Shown piece after piece: positions 33,177 through 42,888 of a DNA stretch of 64,000 bases. The number at the start of each line of letters is the position of its first letter. Position 1 is the stretch's first letter. The notes under the pieces are model-generated. The model saw nothing but the letters and a program-made list of their open reading frames with translations, searched no databases and was not told the origin of the DNA. Origin of the DNA: Dactylis glomerata (taxonomy: Eukaryota > Streptophyta > Magnoliopsida > Poales > Poaceae); NCBI GenBank assembly GCA_007115705.1, contig QXEO01000222.1, positions 3,909,176 to 3,973,175 of the forward strand. The letters run 5' to 3'. The translations under genes were made by a program, and so were the position numbers.

Positions 33177-34897
33177 TGTTGGAATTATGCCCTAGAGGCA
33201 ATAATAAAGATGTTATTATTATAATTCTTGTTCATGATAATGTTTATATTCCATGCTAGAATTGTATTAAGCGGAAACTTTAATACTTGTGTGGTTTATG
33301 AACAAACACCGTGTCCCTAGTACGCCTCTATGGACTAGCTCATTGATTAATGATGGTTAAGGTTTCCTAACCATAGACATGAGTTGTCAATTAATAATGA
33401 GATCATATCATTAGGAGAATGATGTGATGGACAGACCCAAATAGAGCAGAGCAATTAGATCGTGTCATCGTGTTCATCTTTGCGAAGCTTTTCTTATGTC
33501 ATGTATTGTATTCCTTAGACCATGAGATAATACAACTCCCTAGTATCGGAAGAAAGCTTTGAGGTCATCAAACGTCATTCTATGTGAGGGTGATAATAAA
33601 GGTGTCTCTCAGGTGATCGGAAAGTACTTGTTGGGTTGTATGTATCTAGATGGAATTTGTCCCTCCCGAGTCGGAGAGATATACTTCGGGCCCACTCGGT
33701 AATCGATATCAACACCGCTTGCAAGCACGTGGTTAAGGAGTTAATCACAAAGTGATATCGGATTACGGAACGAGTAAAGTACTTGCTGTGAACGAGATTG
33801 AACTAGGTATGGCGATACCGACGATCAAATCTCGGGCGAGTAAAATATCGTGTGACGAAGGGAATACATATATGGGATTAATTGAATCCTGACATCGTGG
33901 TTCATCTGATATGATCATCGATGAATATGTGGGAGTCAATATGGGTTTCCAGATCCCGCTGTTGATTATTGATAGAAGATCATGTCTACATATTCTCGAA
34001 CCCGTAGGGTCACACACTTAACGTGCATCGACGCTAGGATAGAATGGATAAATGGTTTATGAGTTTTAGTTCGGAGTCTCGGATGAGATCCAGGACATCA
34101 CGAGAGGTTCCGGAATGGTCCGGAGAATAAGATTCATATAAAGGAAAGCAGTTTTTGGATTCCGGAAAAGTTTTCGGAGTTTATCGGTATTGTACCGGAA
34201 GGTTCTAGAAGGTTCCGGAGTGGGACCAACGTGGGCCCACTTGACGGAGGCCTGCGTGGGCCTAAGGGGAAGTGCCCTGGCCGCCTTGGGCCAGGCGCAC
34301 AAGGCCCCTAAGGCCCAGCCGGCCAGCCCAAGGGGAAACCCTAAGGGAGTCTTCAAAGAAGGAAGGGGGGGAAAACTTGCCCCCCACTCTTCCTACTCCA
34401 AGTCGGCTGGGGAGAGGCCAAGCTGGCCGGCCAGCCTCCCATATAAGGGGGGCAAGGGCGCAGCCCACCACCACCTCTGAACCAAACCCTAGCCGCCAAC
34501 TGCTGCCCTTCCTCTCTCTCTCGCGACTGCGCGTAGGCGAAGCCCTGTCGCAGAAACTCTCCACCATAAAGCACCACGCCGTCGTGCTGCTGATCCAATC
34601 TATCTCTCCACCATACTTGCTGGACCAAGGAAGGAGGAGACGTCGCTGCACCGTACGTGTGCAACTCTCGGAGGCGCCGCCACTTACGGCGCAGGATCGG
34701 ATCGGATCGCGAGGAGGAGACGGCTTGTACGACTACGTCACCCACGTTCTCTTGAACGTTTCTGCTGTGCGATATCTTCAAGGGTATGAAGATCTCATCT
34801 ACCTCTCTCGTTGATTACATCTCCTAGATTAGATCTTGGCTTTCTTGTTCGCATCCGTAGGAAATTTTTTTGATTTACTATGCTGCGAAACCCTTCA
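33177..34897 (+). repeat. 3' LTR of the Angela-like element
   Basis: 1721 bp, nearly identical to 26227-27945, followed by TSD GGTAG. Confidence 0.95.
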
Positions 34898-35637
34898 GGT
34901 AGACTGTTAAAGAAGGTGTTAATGTTGCTTTATAAAGAGTTACAGGTGCACAATGTGATCTTTTAATGTTGCTCTAATGGATTCAATGTCAATTCCATGA
35001 GATTCGTCCATATCCTTTGTGCTTAAATTAATCGAGGTTGTAGCATGCAAGAGTTTGCTGATCGGCTCACAGCTCGCCCAACTGGATGCTACGTCATCCC
35101 AACAGGCCATTGAACCTCTTATGTCTGCCTGTCGCCATGGTGCGCCAAGGTGTGTATGCATCCTTGGGCCGATATACACAATTTCGAGCTATAATTTCGC
35201 CCTTGCATCTAATAGGCTATAATTTCGTGCTATACATACAATGTTTATCGCTGACATGGATCCAGGAGCGGATCAGAGTTGCATCGGCCAGGAGCGTACC
35301 TCAAAACCCAGCTGCGGAGGGCTGCGGGGGCGGGGCGGGGACGGCGGGGAGGCGATGTCCCGGCGAGGGCGAACGGTTACGGCGACGCGGGTGAGACCGG
35401 GCTGTGGGGTTGGGCGGCAGCCGGCGAGCCTCCGCCTCCTCTCTCCTTCCGCCTCCTCTCTCCTTCCGCCACCGGAGAAGCCGACCAGCTTGAGCCCCTC
35501 TCGCCTCCACCGCAGGGACCTTCTCCTCTCGATCTGTTTCTTCCCCTTTCTCGATCTGTTTCTTCCCTTTTCTCCTCTCGATGGGATATTGATCGATCCA
35601 GGACATGAAGAACTAGGCGTAGTGCAGGGGGGTGAGA
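34898..35637. other. CACTA internal segment with a GC-rich, promoter-like block
   Basis: It begins with TSD GGTAG. 34903-35260 is a moderately open stretch without a recognised product. 35280-35600 is unusually GC-rich and CpG-rich, then C/T-rich, with tandem repeats CCTCCTCTCTCCTTCCG (two copies near 35434-35469) and CTCGATCTGTTTCTTCCC (two copies near 35525-35570). It resembles the promoter and 5' leader of a grass housekeeping gene and may have been captured by the transposon; no product was recognised. Confidence 0.35.
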
Positions 35638-35667
35638 TGCGCTACGGGTAATATTACCCGTAGCGCA
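35638..35667. repeat. Perfect 30 bp palindrome made of the CACTA subterminal motif
   Basis: TGCGCTACGGGTAAT followed by its exact reverse complement. The same motif forms the terminal arrays, but this copy is more than 5 kb inside the right end; a further half-copy (ATGCGCTAC) follows at about 35677. It could be an internal TNPA binding site or a relic of an older terminus. Confidence 0.85.
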
Positions 35668-35751
35668 GGGGGTGGGATGCGCTACTCCTACTCGACTAGT
35701 TAGCTTAAAAGCCACCGAAACGGTATACTACACAACCATCTCTCTACCCTA

Positions 35752-35813
35752 GTGGCTTCGGCTAGCCAGTCTGTGCTAAACCCGGCATTCCAGGTTCGAG
35801 TCCTGGAAGCCAC
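35752..35813 (+). other. tRNA-like sequence with downstream T-run
   Basis: 62 nt. The ends form a 7 bp acceptor stem (GTGGCTT with AAGCCAC), and CCAGG-TTCGAGT-CCTGG is a perfect T-arm with a B-box-like GGTTCGAGTCC. The D-arm and anticodon arm are shortened and not canonical: GGCT/AGCC can pair near the 5' end, and the anticodon stem is weak. Seven T follow at 35815-35821, a possible Pol III terminator. It may be a tRNA relic or a tRNA-related short element. A functional tRNA is unlikely. Confidence 0.5.
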
Positions 35814-35821
35814 ATTTTTTT

Positions 35822-36139
35822 ACTTTTGTTTTTTAATTAACTTTTTAGCATTTTGTTACATTCTGATATATTATAATATATATTTTAAAGTAAATAAGCA
35901 TAAATAATATTTTTGTATCAAGCTAAAATAATGTCTTTTTGTATGTCTCAAAAATACAAAAGTGATCGATACATATGATACAAAGTTTCACAATTTTTTT
36001 GCATTTCTTTGTCAACGTCGAATAATTAAGCCCTGAAACCCGATCACTCCTTCTCTAAAAATATGAGTTCCATTTCTAGTTTGGTCCGAAAATGTAAAAG
36101 TGATACATAATAATGTGCCCACACACAGGGTCAAGCTAG
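35822..36139. other. AT-rich 3' flank of the TNP2-like gene
   Basis: About 320 bp of AT-rich sequence downstream (minus strand) of the transposase stop codon. It probably holds the 3' UTR and poly(A) signal; no gene is seen. Confidence 0.4.
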
Positions 36140-39100
36140 CTACCGTTTCACAATCTTTTTTCCCTTCTTTGTCAAGGTCACATAATTAAGCCCCGAAACC
36201 CCGAGACTTCTTCTCTTGAACAGTAGACCTTTAGGTAGGGTAGTCCGACTTCTTCTTGTGGTGTATGTTTCATCGGTGTCGCTTTCATCTTCCATCTTCG
36301 GGTCACCGTACATATCAAAGTCTTGCTCATTGGCGACCCCGTCCATTCCGATGATGTTCCTTTTGCCTCTCCTCACGACAACCCGGGTAGGCTTTGTCGG
36401 GTCGGTAATGAAGAAGCATTGGTCCACTTGGCTTGCCAATACCCATGGCTCATTTTTCGCGGTGACGTTTGCACCGACAGTCTTGGATTTGGCTTCGGGT
36501 ATAACCATGGTGGTGAAATACTGGTCTTCTTTTACTACATTCTTGGCCCATCTGACACGAAACATCGGCACCTTCTCCCCAGCGTAGCTCAGCTCCCAGA
36601 TCTCCTCGATCCTTCCGTAGTATCTCTGCTTGACGTCACCGGTGTAGGCTTCCATCGTTACCCCTGAGTTCTGGTAATCGCAATTACTGTCCTTTTCCTC
36701 GGTGTAAAATGTGTAGCCGTTGATATCATATGCCTGGTAGGTCATCAGGCAGTGTTCAGCGCCCTGTGACAAGGCAAATATGAGATTTTCTTCCTCAGAA
36801 GATTGCATTGGTGGGGGATTAGCTAGAAGCTTGTCCTTGAACCAAGTCGTGAAATTGGAGTTGTGCTCGTTGATTATTGCTCCTTCGGTCCTCGGCTCGC
36901 CCCTATCACTGTACTTCTTCGCAATAGAGCTTTTGTGCTCTTCCACCCAAGGGTCGATCAGTTGCATGTGTTGAAGCGCGACTAGGTTTGCTCTGTCAAA
37001 GTCGGCGCGCCGCCCAGTGAAGTCAACATGCATTTCGCGACGACCCTCGCGGTGACCCCATCCATCGATCCTGTCAAGGTGCTTGTTGACGGGCAGACCA
37101 ACAGGGTTCTCAATGTTAAGATAATTCGTGCAGAAAGAGATGCACTCTTCTGTCAGGAAGCCCTTGGCTATGCTTCCATCAGGACATGATCTATTGCGAA
37201 CGTATCCTTTGATGACACCATTCATCCTTTCAAACGGCATCATGCTGTGCAGGAACGTCGGCCCGAGTTGGACGATATCCTCCACGATATGGACCAGCAG
37301 ATGTACCATAATGTCGAAGAATGCGGGCGGGAAATACATCTCGAGCTCGCATAAAATCACCACGATCTCTTCCTGTAGCCTCTTGAGTTTCTTCACGCCA
37401 ATTGACTTTCGAGAGATGGCGTCAAAAAAGTGGCAGAGGCCAAACAATGTTTGACGGACGTGATCGTCCATTATTCCTCGGATTGCAACCGGAAGTATCT
37501 GCGTCATCAGCACGTGACAGTCGTGAGACTTCATCCCGCTGAACTTCTGCTTCGCCTTGTCTAGGTATCTACTTATCTTGCCTGAGTAACCGTAAGGAAC
37601 TTTGACTCCTAGTAGGCAGTTGAAAAACTGCTCGATCTCCTGAGGACTTAGAGTGAAGCATGAAGCGGGGCAGTGATAATCGTTCCTCTTGGCCTTTTTG
37701 CCCTTGCGACGACCTTCCGTCTCCTCCTCATCAACATCATCATCATCAGGACGTCCTATGTGAAGGTCATTCCTAATTTGCATAAATTCCAAGTCGTGCC
37801 TTGCTTTTGGCCCGTCTTTGGTCCTATCCGGCATGTTGAGAAGGGTGCCAAGCAGACTATCGCACACGTTTTTCGTGATATGCATGATATCAAGGCTATG
37901 GGGCGTGCGGAGGATCTTCCAATATGGAAAATCCCAGAAAACAGACCTCGTTTTCCATACCTTCAGCAGCGGCTTGGGCGCCTTTCGCTTCTTTCCCGGC
38001 GCTGGGCACTCTGGCCAATTTGTCAACAACTCATCGATTTCGTCGCCGCTCCTCAGAGATGGTGCTCCTCGGAGCTCAACTTTCCCATTGAACAGATCTT
38101 TGCGTCTTCTCCATGGGTCATCCTTGCGAAGCCACCTTCGATGCCCAATGAACACGGTTTTCGAAGAACAGGGATCTTTCTGTAGCTGGTGATACGTTGT
38201 GTCATCCATGCACCGAATGCATGCACAGTATCCGTGGACCACCTGCCCTGAGACATATCCGCAACCGAGATAGTCATGCACCGTCGTGACCAACGCGGCT
38301 CTCATAGGGAAATAATCTTGTGCGACAGCGTCCCACGTATTCGGTGGTGCGTCCCATAACGTTGCTAGTTCCTCTTTCAACAGACCGAGATACATTTGGA
38401 TGTCATTACCCGGTTGTTTTGGACCTTGAATTAGCATAGTCATTTGTATGTACCTCCTCTTCATGCACAGCCAGGGGGGGTAGGTTGTACATCCATACAA
38501 ACACGGGCCACGTGCTATGGGTGCTGCTCTGGCTGCCAAACGGATTGAGTCCATCGGTGCTCACACCCAGCCTGACGTTCCTTGGTTCGTCCCCAAATTC
38601 TGGGTACTCGATGTCCAATGCCTTCCACTGGCTAGCATCAGAAGGGTGTCTCAGTATCTTGTCCACCTCATCATCATCGGCATCATCTTCTGGCTTCTTC
38701 CCTTCCGCGTGCCAGCGCATAAGCTTTGCTTCCTTAGGGTCTGCGAAATACCGCTGTAGACGATGAGTGATCGGAAAGTACCATACCACTTTTTGAGGAG
38801 CTTTCTTCCCACTCTTGTATCGAGATGCGCCGCACACCGAACATGTGTTTCTCTCCGTGTCTTCGCCCCGATAAATCATGCAATCATTAATGCAAGCATG
38901 ATATCTCACATGCGGTAAATCTAGAGGGCACACGATTTTCTTGGCCTCCTCGATACTAGTTGGACACTTGTTCCCCTTGGGTAGACGCTCCTGCCAGAAT
39001 GCCATGTTTTCATCGAAGCTTTTGTCGGTCCATTTGTGCCTTGCCTTCATCTGCAGAGCCCTGAGCGTGACGTCCAAACGGGTATCCCCGGGCCTACATC

Positions 39101-39674
39101 CTGCATACAATGGAGTAACCGCGTCCTTCTCCAGGCTCACCAGCTTGGCTTTCTCTCTAGCCGCATCCCTAGCATTGCTCGTCTGCTTGAGAAGCAGTGC
39201 TTGAACGTAAGGGTTCTGCACCCAGCTACCTGACGGTGTTCCATCTTCTCCGGCATCTTGATCCTCTTCACCGCCACCATGTCCAACATCTTGATCTTCT
39301 TCACCATGTCCGGCATCTTGATTGTCTTGACCTTGTCCGGCATCTTCATCTTCTTCACTATGTCCGGCATCTTCTTCGGCATCGTCATGTCCGGGAGAAT
39401 CTTCGTGATCACCACCATGCCCTTCCTCGTTATTTCCCGTCGCTACCCCATGCACGTTATCGGCATCTTCATCACTTATCCACCGAGTGTAGCCATCCAT
39501 GAAACCGCGAGATAGCAGGTGGCTCTGCAATACTCCGGAATAAGGGTCGAGATAGCACTTCAGTTTGCATCTCTTACACGGACATTTTATCTCCGTCTGG
39601 TTATTTTGAATCATATCGTGGGTTGCGACTTTCATATATCTTGCCACGATGCCTTCGCTCATCGAGCGGACCAT
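36140..39674 (-). pseudogene. TNP2-like CACTA transposase with a +1 frameshift
   Basis: Encodes the large transposase that cuts at the element ends. The start is taken at ATG 39672-39674, directly after an acceptor-like TATATACCAG. Features in order: a Cys-rich N-terminal Transpos_assoc domain (IKCPCKRCKLKCYL); an acidic D/E/G/H repeat region (39220-39400); the TNP2 transposase domain with CINDCMIYRGED, CSVCGASRYK and GVSTDGLNPFG; then, after the frame change, GPKQPGNDIQMYLG, VHDYLGCGYVSGQ and DIMHITKNVCDSLLG; a DUF4218-type region (PPAFFDIMVHLLVHIVEDI, FERMNGVIKGYVRNRS); and a DUF4216-type region (FRVRWAKNVVKEDQYFTT, VDQCFFITDP). Total about 1180 codons, close to full length. The single break is in a run of seven G at 38474-38480 (C on the coding strand), where six would keep frame. 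It could be a real mutation or an assembly error. Confidence 0.85.
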
Positions 39675-39732
39675 GGTCGCCTGGTATATAAAGAGCAAGA
39701 GAATATTTTAGAACCGGCCACATACACATATG

Positions 39733-39822
39733 GTCGTCCGAAAATTTCGGCATGACCTTGCCTAAATTTGGACCTATGCGTGGTGCCAAAATATGCCGAA
39801 ATGGAAGTGAATCAACATTTCG
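39733..39822 (-). promoter_or_regulatory. Upstream conserved block of the TNP2-like gene
   Basis: About 60 to 150 bases before ATG 39674. It resembles the block before the TNPA-like gene (24806-24893); see that entry. A 5' leader intron ending at 39681 is plausible. Confidence 0.45.
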
Positions 39823-40287
39823 GCAAAAACAACATTGGCACCATCGGCAAATCAACATTTCATAAACATATCCAAGCTAATGCATACAATATATATATAC
39901 AAACACGCGCCGATGCCAATCATGCATAATACAAACAAACGATGCCACATGCGCATACAAGCATACCCGTAGGGCATAGAAACACCGTTGCCACACAATC
40001 TTAAGCATGGATGTCCTCATATTACTCACCTATTATAGAAGTTACCGCGATACGGGAGCCCGAGAGATTGTGTATGGACGAGAATGTAATAAAGTGATAT
40101 CTAAAGGTCGGGAGACATTGCACTCACATATCTACCAACCAAAATAGCTCCAATAAGCTAAAATAGGTGAAAGAATGATGGAAATAGGTTGGGGAGGAGG
40201 AGGGGGACGACCAGATCTGAGAGGGGGAAGAGAGGGGGCAATGATTGGTGTTAGGTGGCTCAATGCCTTAAAAATCTGAATCCTAGG
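39823..40287. other. Right internal flank of the CACTA element
   Basis: About 460 bp between the transposase upstream block and the right subterminal array, with no gene. It probably contains the element promoter. Confidence 0.4.
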
Positions 40288-40870
40288 TTACCCGTAGCGC
40301 ATGTAATATATATGCGCTGCGGGTAGTTCAACTACCCGTAGCGCACATATACACATGCTCTACGGGTAACATGGCACTGTCTATGCCCATACTTACCCGT
40401 AGCGCATGTGATATAGATGCGCTGCGGGTAGTTCAACTACCCGTAGCGCACCTATACACATGCGCTACGGGTAACATGGGACTGTCTATGCCCATACTTA
40501 CCCGTAGCGCATGTGATATACATGCGCTACGGGTAGTTCAACTACCCGTAGCGCACCTATACACATGCACTACGGGTAACTTGGACTGCCTCTTCCCACA
40601 CTTACCCGTAGCGCATGTGTATAGGTGCGCTACGGGTAGTTGAACTACCCGCAGCGCATCTATATCACATGTGCTATGGGTAAGTGTGGGCAGAGCTCCC
40701 CATCCGGGCCTACATATACCCGTAGCGCATTTTATATATGGTGCGCTACGGGTATGTGACATACCCGCAGCGCATGTACACACATGCGCTACGGGTAAAT
40801 ACCCGCAGCGCACCACATATATGATGCGCTACGGGTAGCTGTATTACCTATAGACGTTTTCCTAGTAGTG
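40288..40870. repeat. Right subterminal repeat array and terminal inverted repeat of the CACTA element
   Basis: ACCCGTAGCGCA and its complement alternate from 40288 to about 40838. Part of the array is organised as three tandem units of about 105 bp beginning ACTG(T/C) at 40376, 40481 and 40585. It ends GTTTTCCTAGTAGTG, the inverted match of the left end. Confidence 0.9.
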
Positions 40871-40873
40871 TAA

Positions 40874-40973
40874 ATGACACTATCTGCAATGATTACTATA
40901 TTTTGTATTATGGTGCTATCAGTAATCCAGGAAATAGCAGTTTCACGGTAGTTCTACCTTTGGTAAAAGGTAG
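40874..40973 (+). repeat. 3' LTR of element A, fragment 2
   Basis: 100 bp after the CACTA duplication TAA (40871-40873). It matches about 15421-15519 of the 5' LTR. It ends in GGTAG (40969-40973), the target duplication of element D. Confidence 0.9.
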
Positions 40974-42413
40974 TGAAATGGATCTCACGGGCGACTAGAG
41001 GGGGGGTGAATAGGCGCTACACAAAATTTTACCTTTTTAATTTTACGGCTTGGCACAAACGAAATTCTCTAGATGTGCAACTAGGTGAATTTCCTATGTG
41101 ACAAGCAAGCAAGTGAACGAGAGTAAAACGAGTAAACACGATGCAAGAAGGGTAAGAAAGAACCGTAAAGCGGAAGCCGGAGACACAAGGATGTATTCCC
41201 GTAGTTCCTTCCTTTTGAGGGGAAGTACGTCTACGTTGGAGAGGTGTGGCGACACGGAGTCCACCAACGCCACGGAGGCTCACCTTGTTCTCCGGTGAGC
41301 AAGCCACGGAGGCTAACTCGTTTCCACTAAGCGGTGGTAGTGGGGGTACCGACCGAAACCCTTACACGGAGGTTGGGGCACAACTCCACAACTCAATTGG
41401 AGGCTCCCAACAAGAACAACCACAAAGCTTTTACACGGAGGAAGCTTTGAGGTGACCTCTCTTGCCTAAGGCAAGGTCCACGGAGGAGGGGTGAAGCAAT
41501 CACTAAGTACTTCGGTGGGGTTGTAGATCTATGGATCCTCTCCCAATCTACCAAGTCTTGGAGGATTTGGTTGGCTAGGGAAGGAGATCTACGAAGTTGA
41601 AGCTCAGCACCAATGGAGGAGAGAGAGTGTGGACGAGGTAACCAGATCTGAGGTAGGGGACGACTATTTATAGGCTGGCTCGAAATGTGGCCGTTGGAGT
41701 GAACTTACCCCGGAAATTCCGGCCCTGGGGCGGAAATTCCGGGGTCCAGAAAGGGCGGAAATTCCGGCCTGGGGGCGGAAATTCCGGCCCCCCCGGAAAT
41801 TCCAAAAAGGAATTTCCGGCCAGAAATTCCGGCCCTCTCCTGAACGTCGCACCACAACTTGAGATAAAAGGACTTAGTGAAAAATCACGGGGGGCGGAAA
41901 TTCCGGCCTGGGGGCGGAAATTCCGGCCCCCGGAAATTCTGTGTTTCCAGAATTTCCGGCCCTTATCTGCAAGATGCACCACGGCCTTTAGGAGAGGACT
42001 TAGCCGAATTTTCGGGGGGCCGGAAATTCTGAAATTTCCGGCCCCCGGAAATTCTGCCAATCCAGAATTTCCGGCCCCCTTACTGCACGGTGCACCACCC
42101 GGCTTCGTAAGGGACTTAGCCATATTTCGAAGGGCCGGAAATTATGAAATTTCTGGCCCCCGGAAATTTTGTTCAGGGGCGGAAATTCCGGCCCTGGGGC
42201 GGAATTTCCGGCCCTGAAACAGAATTTCCGGCCCAGCAGTTTTCTCTCCTTCGGGTGATTTCGAGCCTTTCTACAGCAGTCCCCATTCTCACTCTTCTTC
42301 TCCATCAGTCTTGTGCAATACCTGTAGAATTCCTGCAAAGCTCAGCGCAAGGTTAAATTCCTTGTATTGTGATCAAACACCCAAAAACTGAAGGCAAAGA
42401 ATATGTCCTTTCA
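40974..42413 (-). repeat. 3' LTR of element D (1440 bp)
   Basis: On the minus strand starts TGAAAGGACATATTC and ends GAGATCCATTTCA. Nearly identical to 51534-52977. The chance frames rich in R-K-F-R-P come from the repeat motif, not from genes. Confidence 0.95.
41664..42235 (-). promoter_or_regulatory. U3 promoter of element D: CGGAAATTCCGG arrays and TATA box
   Basis: Many copies of the palindrome CGGAAATTCCGG and variants fill 41711-42235. They are arranged in at least three units of about 116-126 bp, each with CCGGCCC followed by (A/G/T)TGCACCAC or GCACCAC (GCACCAC at 41850, 41976, 42092). Directly downstream on the minus strand is the TATA-like CTATAAATAG (41664-41673). The array/TATA order suggests repeated enhancer units. 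The same block is in the other LTR (52224-52795). Confidence 0.7.
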
Positions 42414-42428
42414 ATCTCCCCCTTTTTG
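42414..42428 (-). other. Polypurine tract of element D
   Basis: On the minus strand CCAAAAAGGGGGAGAT lies directly before the TG of the 3' LTR. It is the usual form in Copia elements of this group. Confidence 0.85.
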
Positions 42429-42888
42429 GTGTTTGATGACAATACACGGATTTGCAATAGAGAGCAAGAACAAGTGCTCCCCCTAAACAAGTGCAAGGTA
42501 TAAGCAAGACAATAAGATCAATTTGCACGAGGAAAACACAATATTAAACAAGGAGCACAAAGTAGAGTACGACTAGTCTATTACAATAATAGAACCAAAG
42601 TTCCACACAAATAAACCACGAACAGTTCACGAAGCAAATAAGGCAAATAAACAGCCCAAACCAACCCAAGCAAATCCTAATAGAACTACTTCTCCCCCTT
42701 TGGCATCGAGACACCAAAAAGGGAGAAGAGCGATGCTAATCCCCAAACGAAGATCACTCATCATCGAACTCATCCTCATCATCATCAGCAGCGTCTTCGT
42801 CATCCTCATCGCTCCCGGAGAACTCCTCATCACTGCCAACCTTGGAGAGAGCCTCCACTTTAGCCCAATCGATGCCGTTGTCATCTTG

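Larger units (their letters stand above)
26227..34897 (+). mobile_element. BARE1/Angela/WIS-like Copia retrotransposon (8671 bp)
   Basis: Complete element with LTRs 26227-27945 and 33177-34897, TSD GGTAG on both sides (26222-26226, 34898-34902), a tRNA-iMet primer site, a 1.2 kb leader, gag-pol and a polypurine tract. The LTR start TGTTGGAATTATGCCCTAG is typical of the BARE1/Angela group of Triticeae. By eye the two LTRs differ at about 15 bases plus a few small indels in 1720 bp, so the insertion is young, and younger than the CACTA element it interrupts. Confidence 0.95.
20066..40870 (-). mobile_element. CACTA (En/Spm) DNA transposon with nested Copia
   Basis: Left end CACTACTAGAAAA and right end TTTTCCTAGTAGTG (inverted), flanked by the 3 bp duplication TAA (20063-20065 and 40871-40873). 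It is 20,805 bp, of which 8671 bp plus a 5 bp duplication is the Angela-like insertion, so the element itself is about 12.1 kb. Subterminal arrays of ACCCGTAGCGCA in both orientations line both ends. All its genes read on the minus strand, in the order TNP2-like transposase, TNPA/Ulp1-like gene, RNase-H1-N-like ORF. It lies in the 3' LTR of element A, whose other LTR preserves the empty site. Confidence 0.95.

Noticed and set aside
35752..35813. Functional tRNA gene
   Set aside because: Only 62 nt with non-canonical D and anticodon arms; kept as tRNA-like only.
41687..42217. Long frames encoding R-K-F-R-P-G-rich proteins on both strands of the D LTRs
   Set aside because: They arise from reading through the CGGAAATTCCGG palindrome arrays; present in both LTRs and in several frames.
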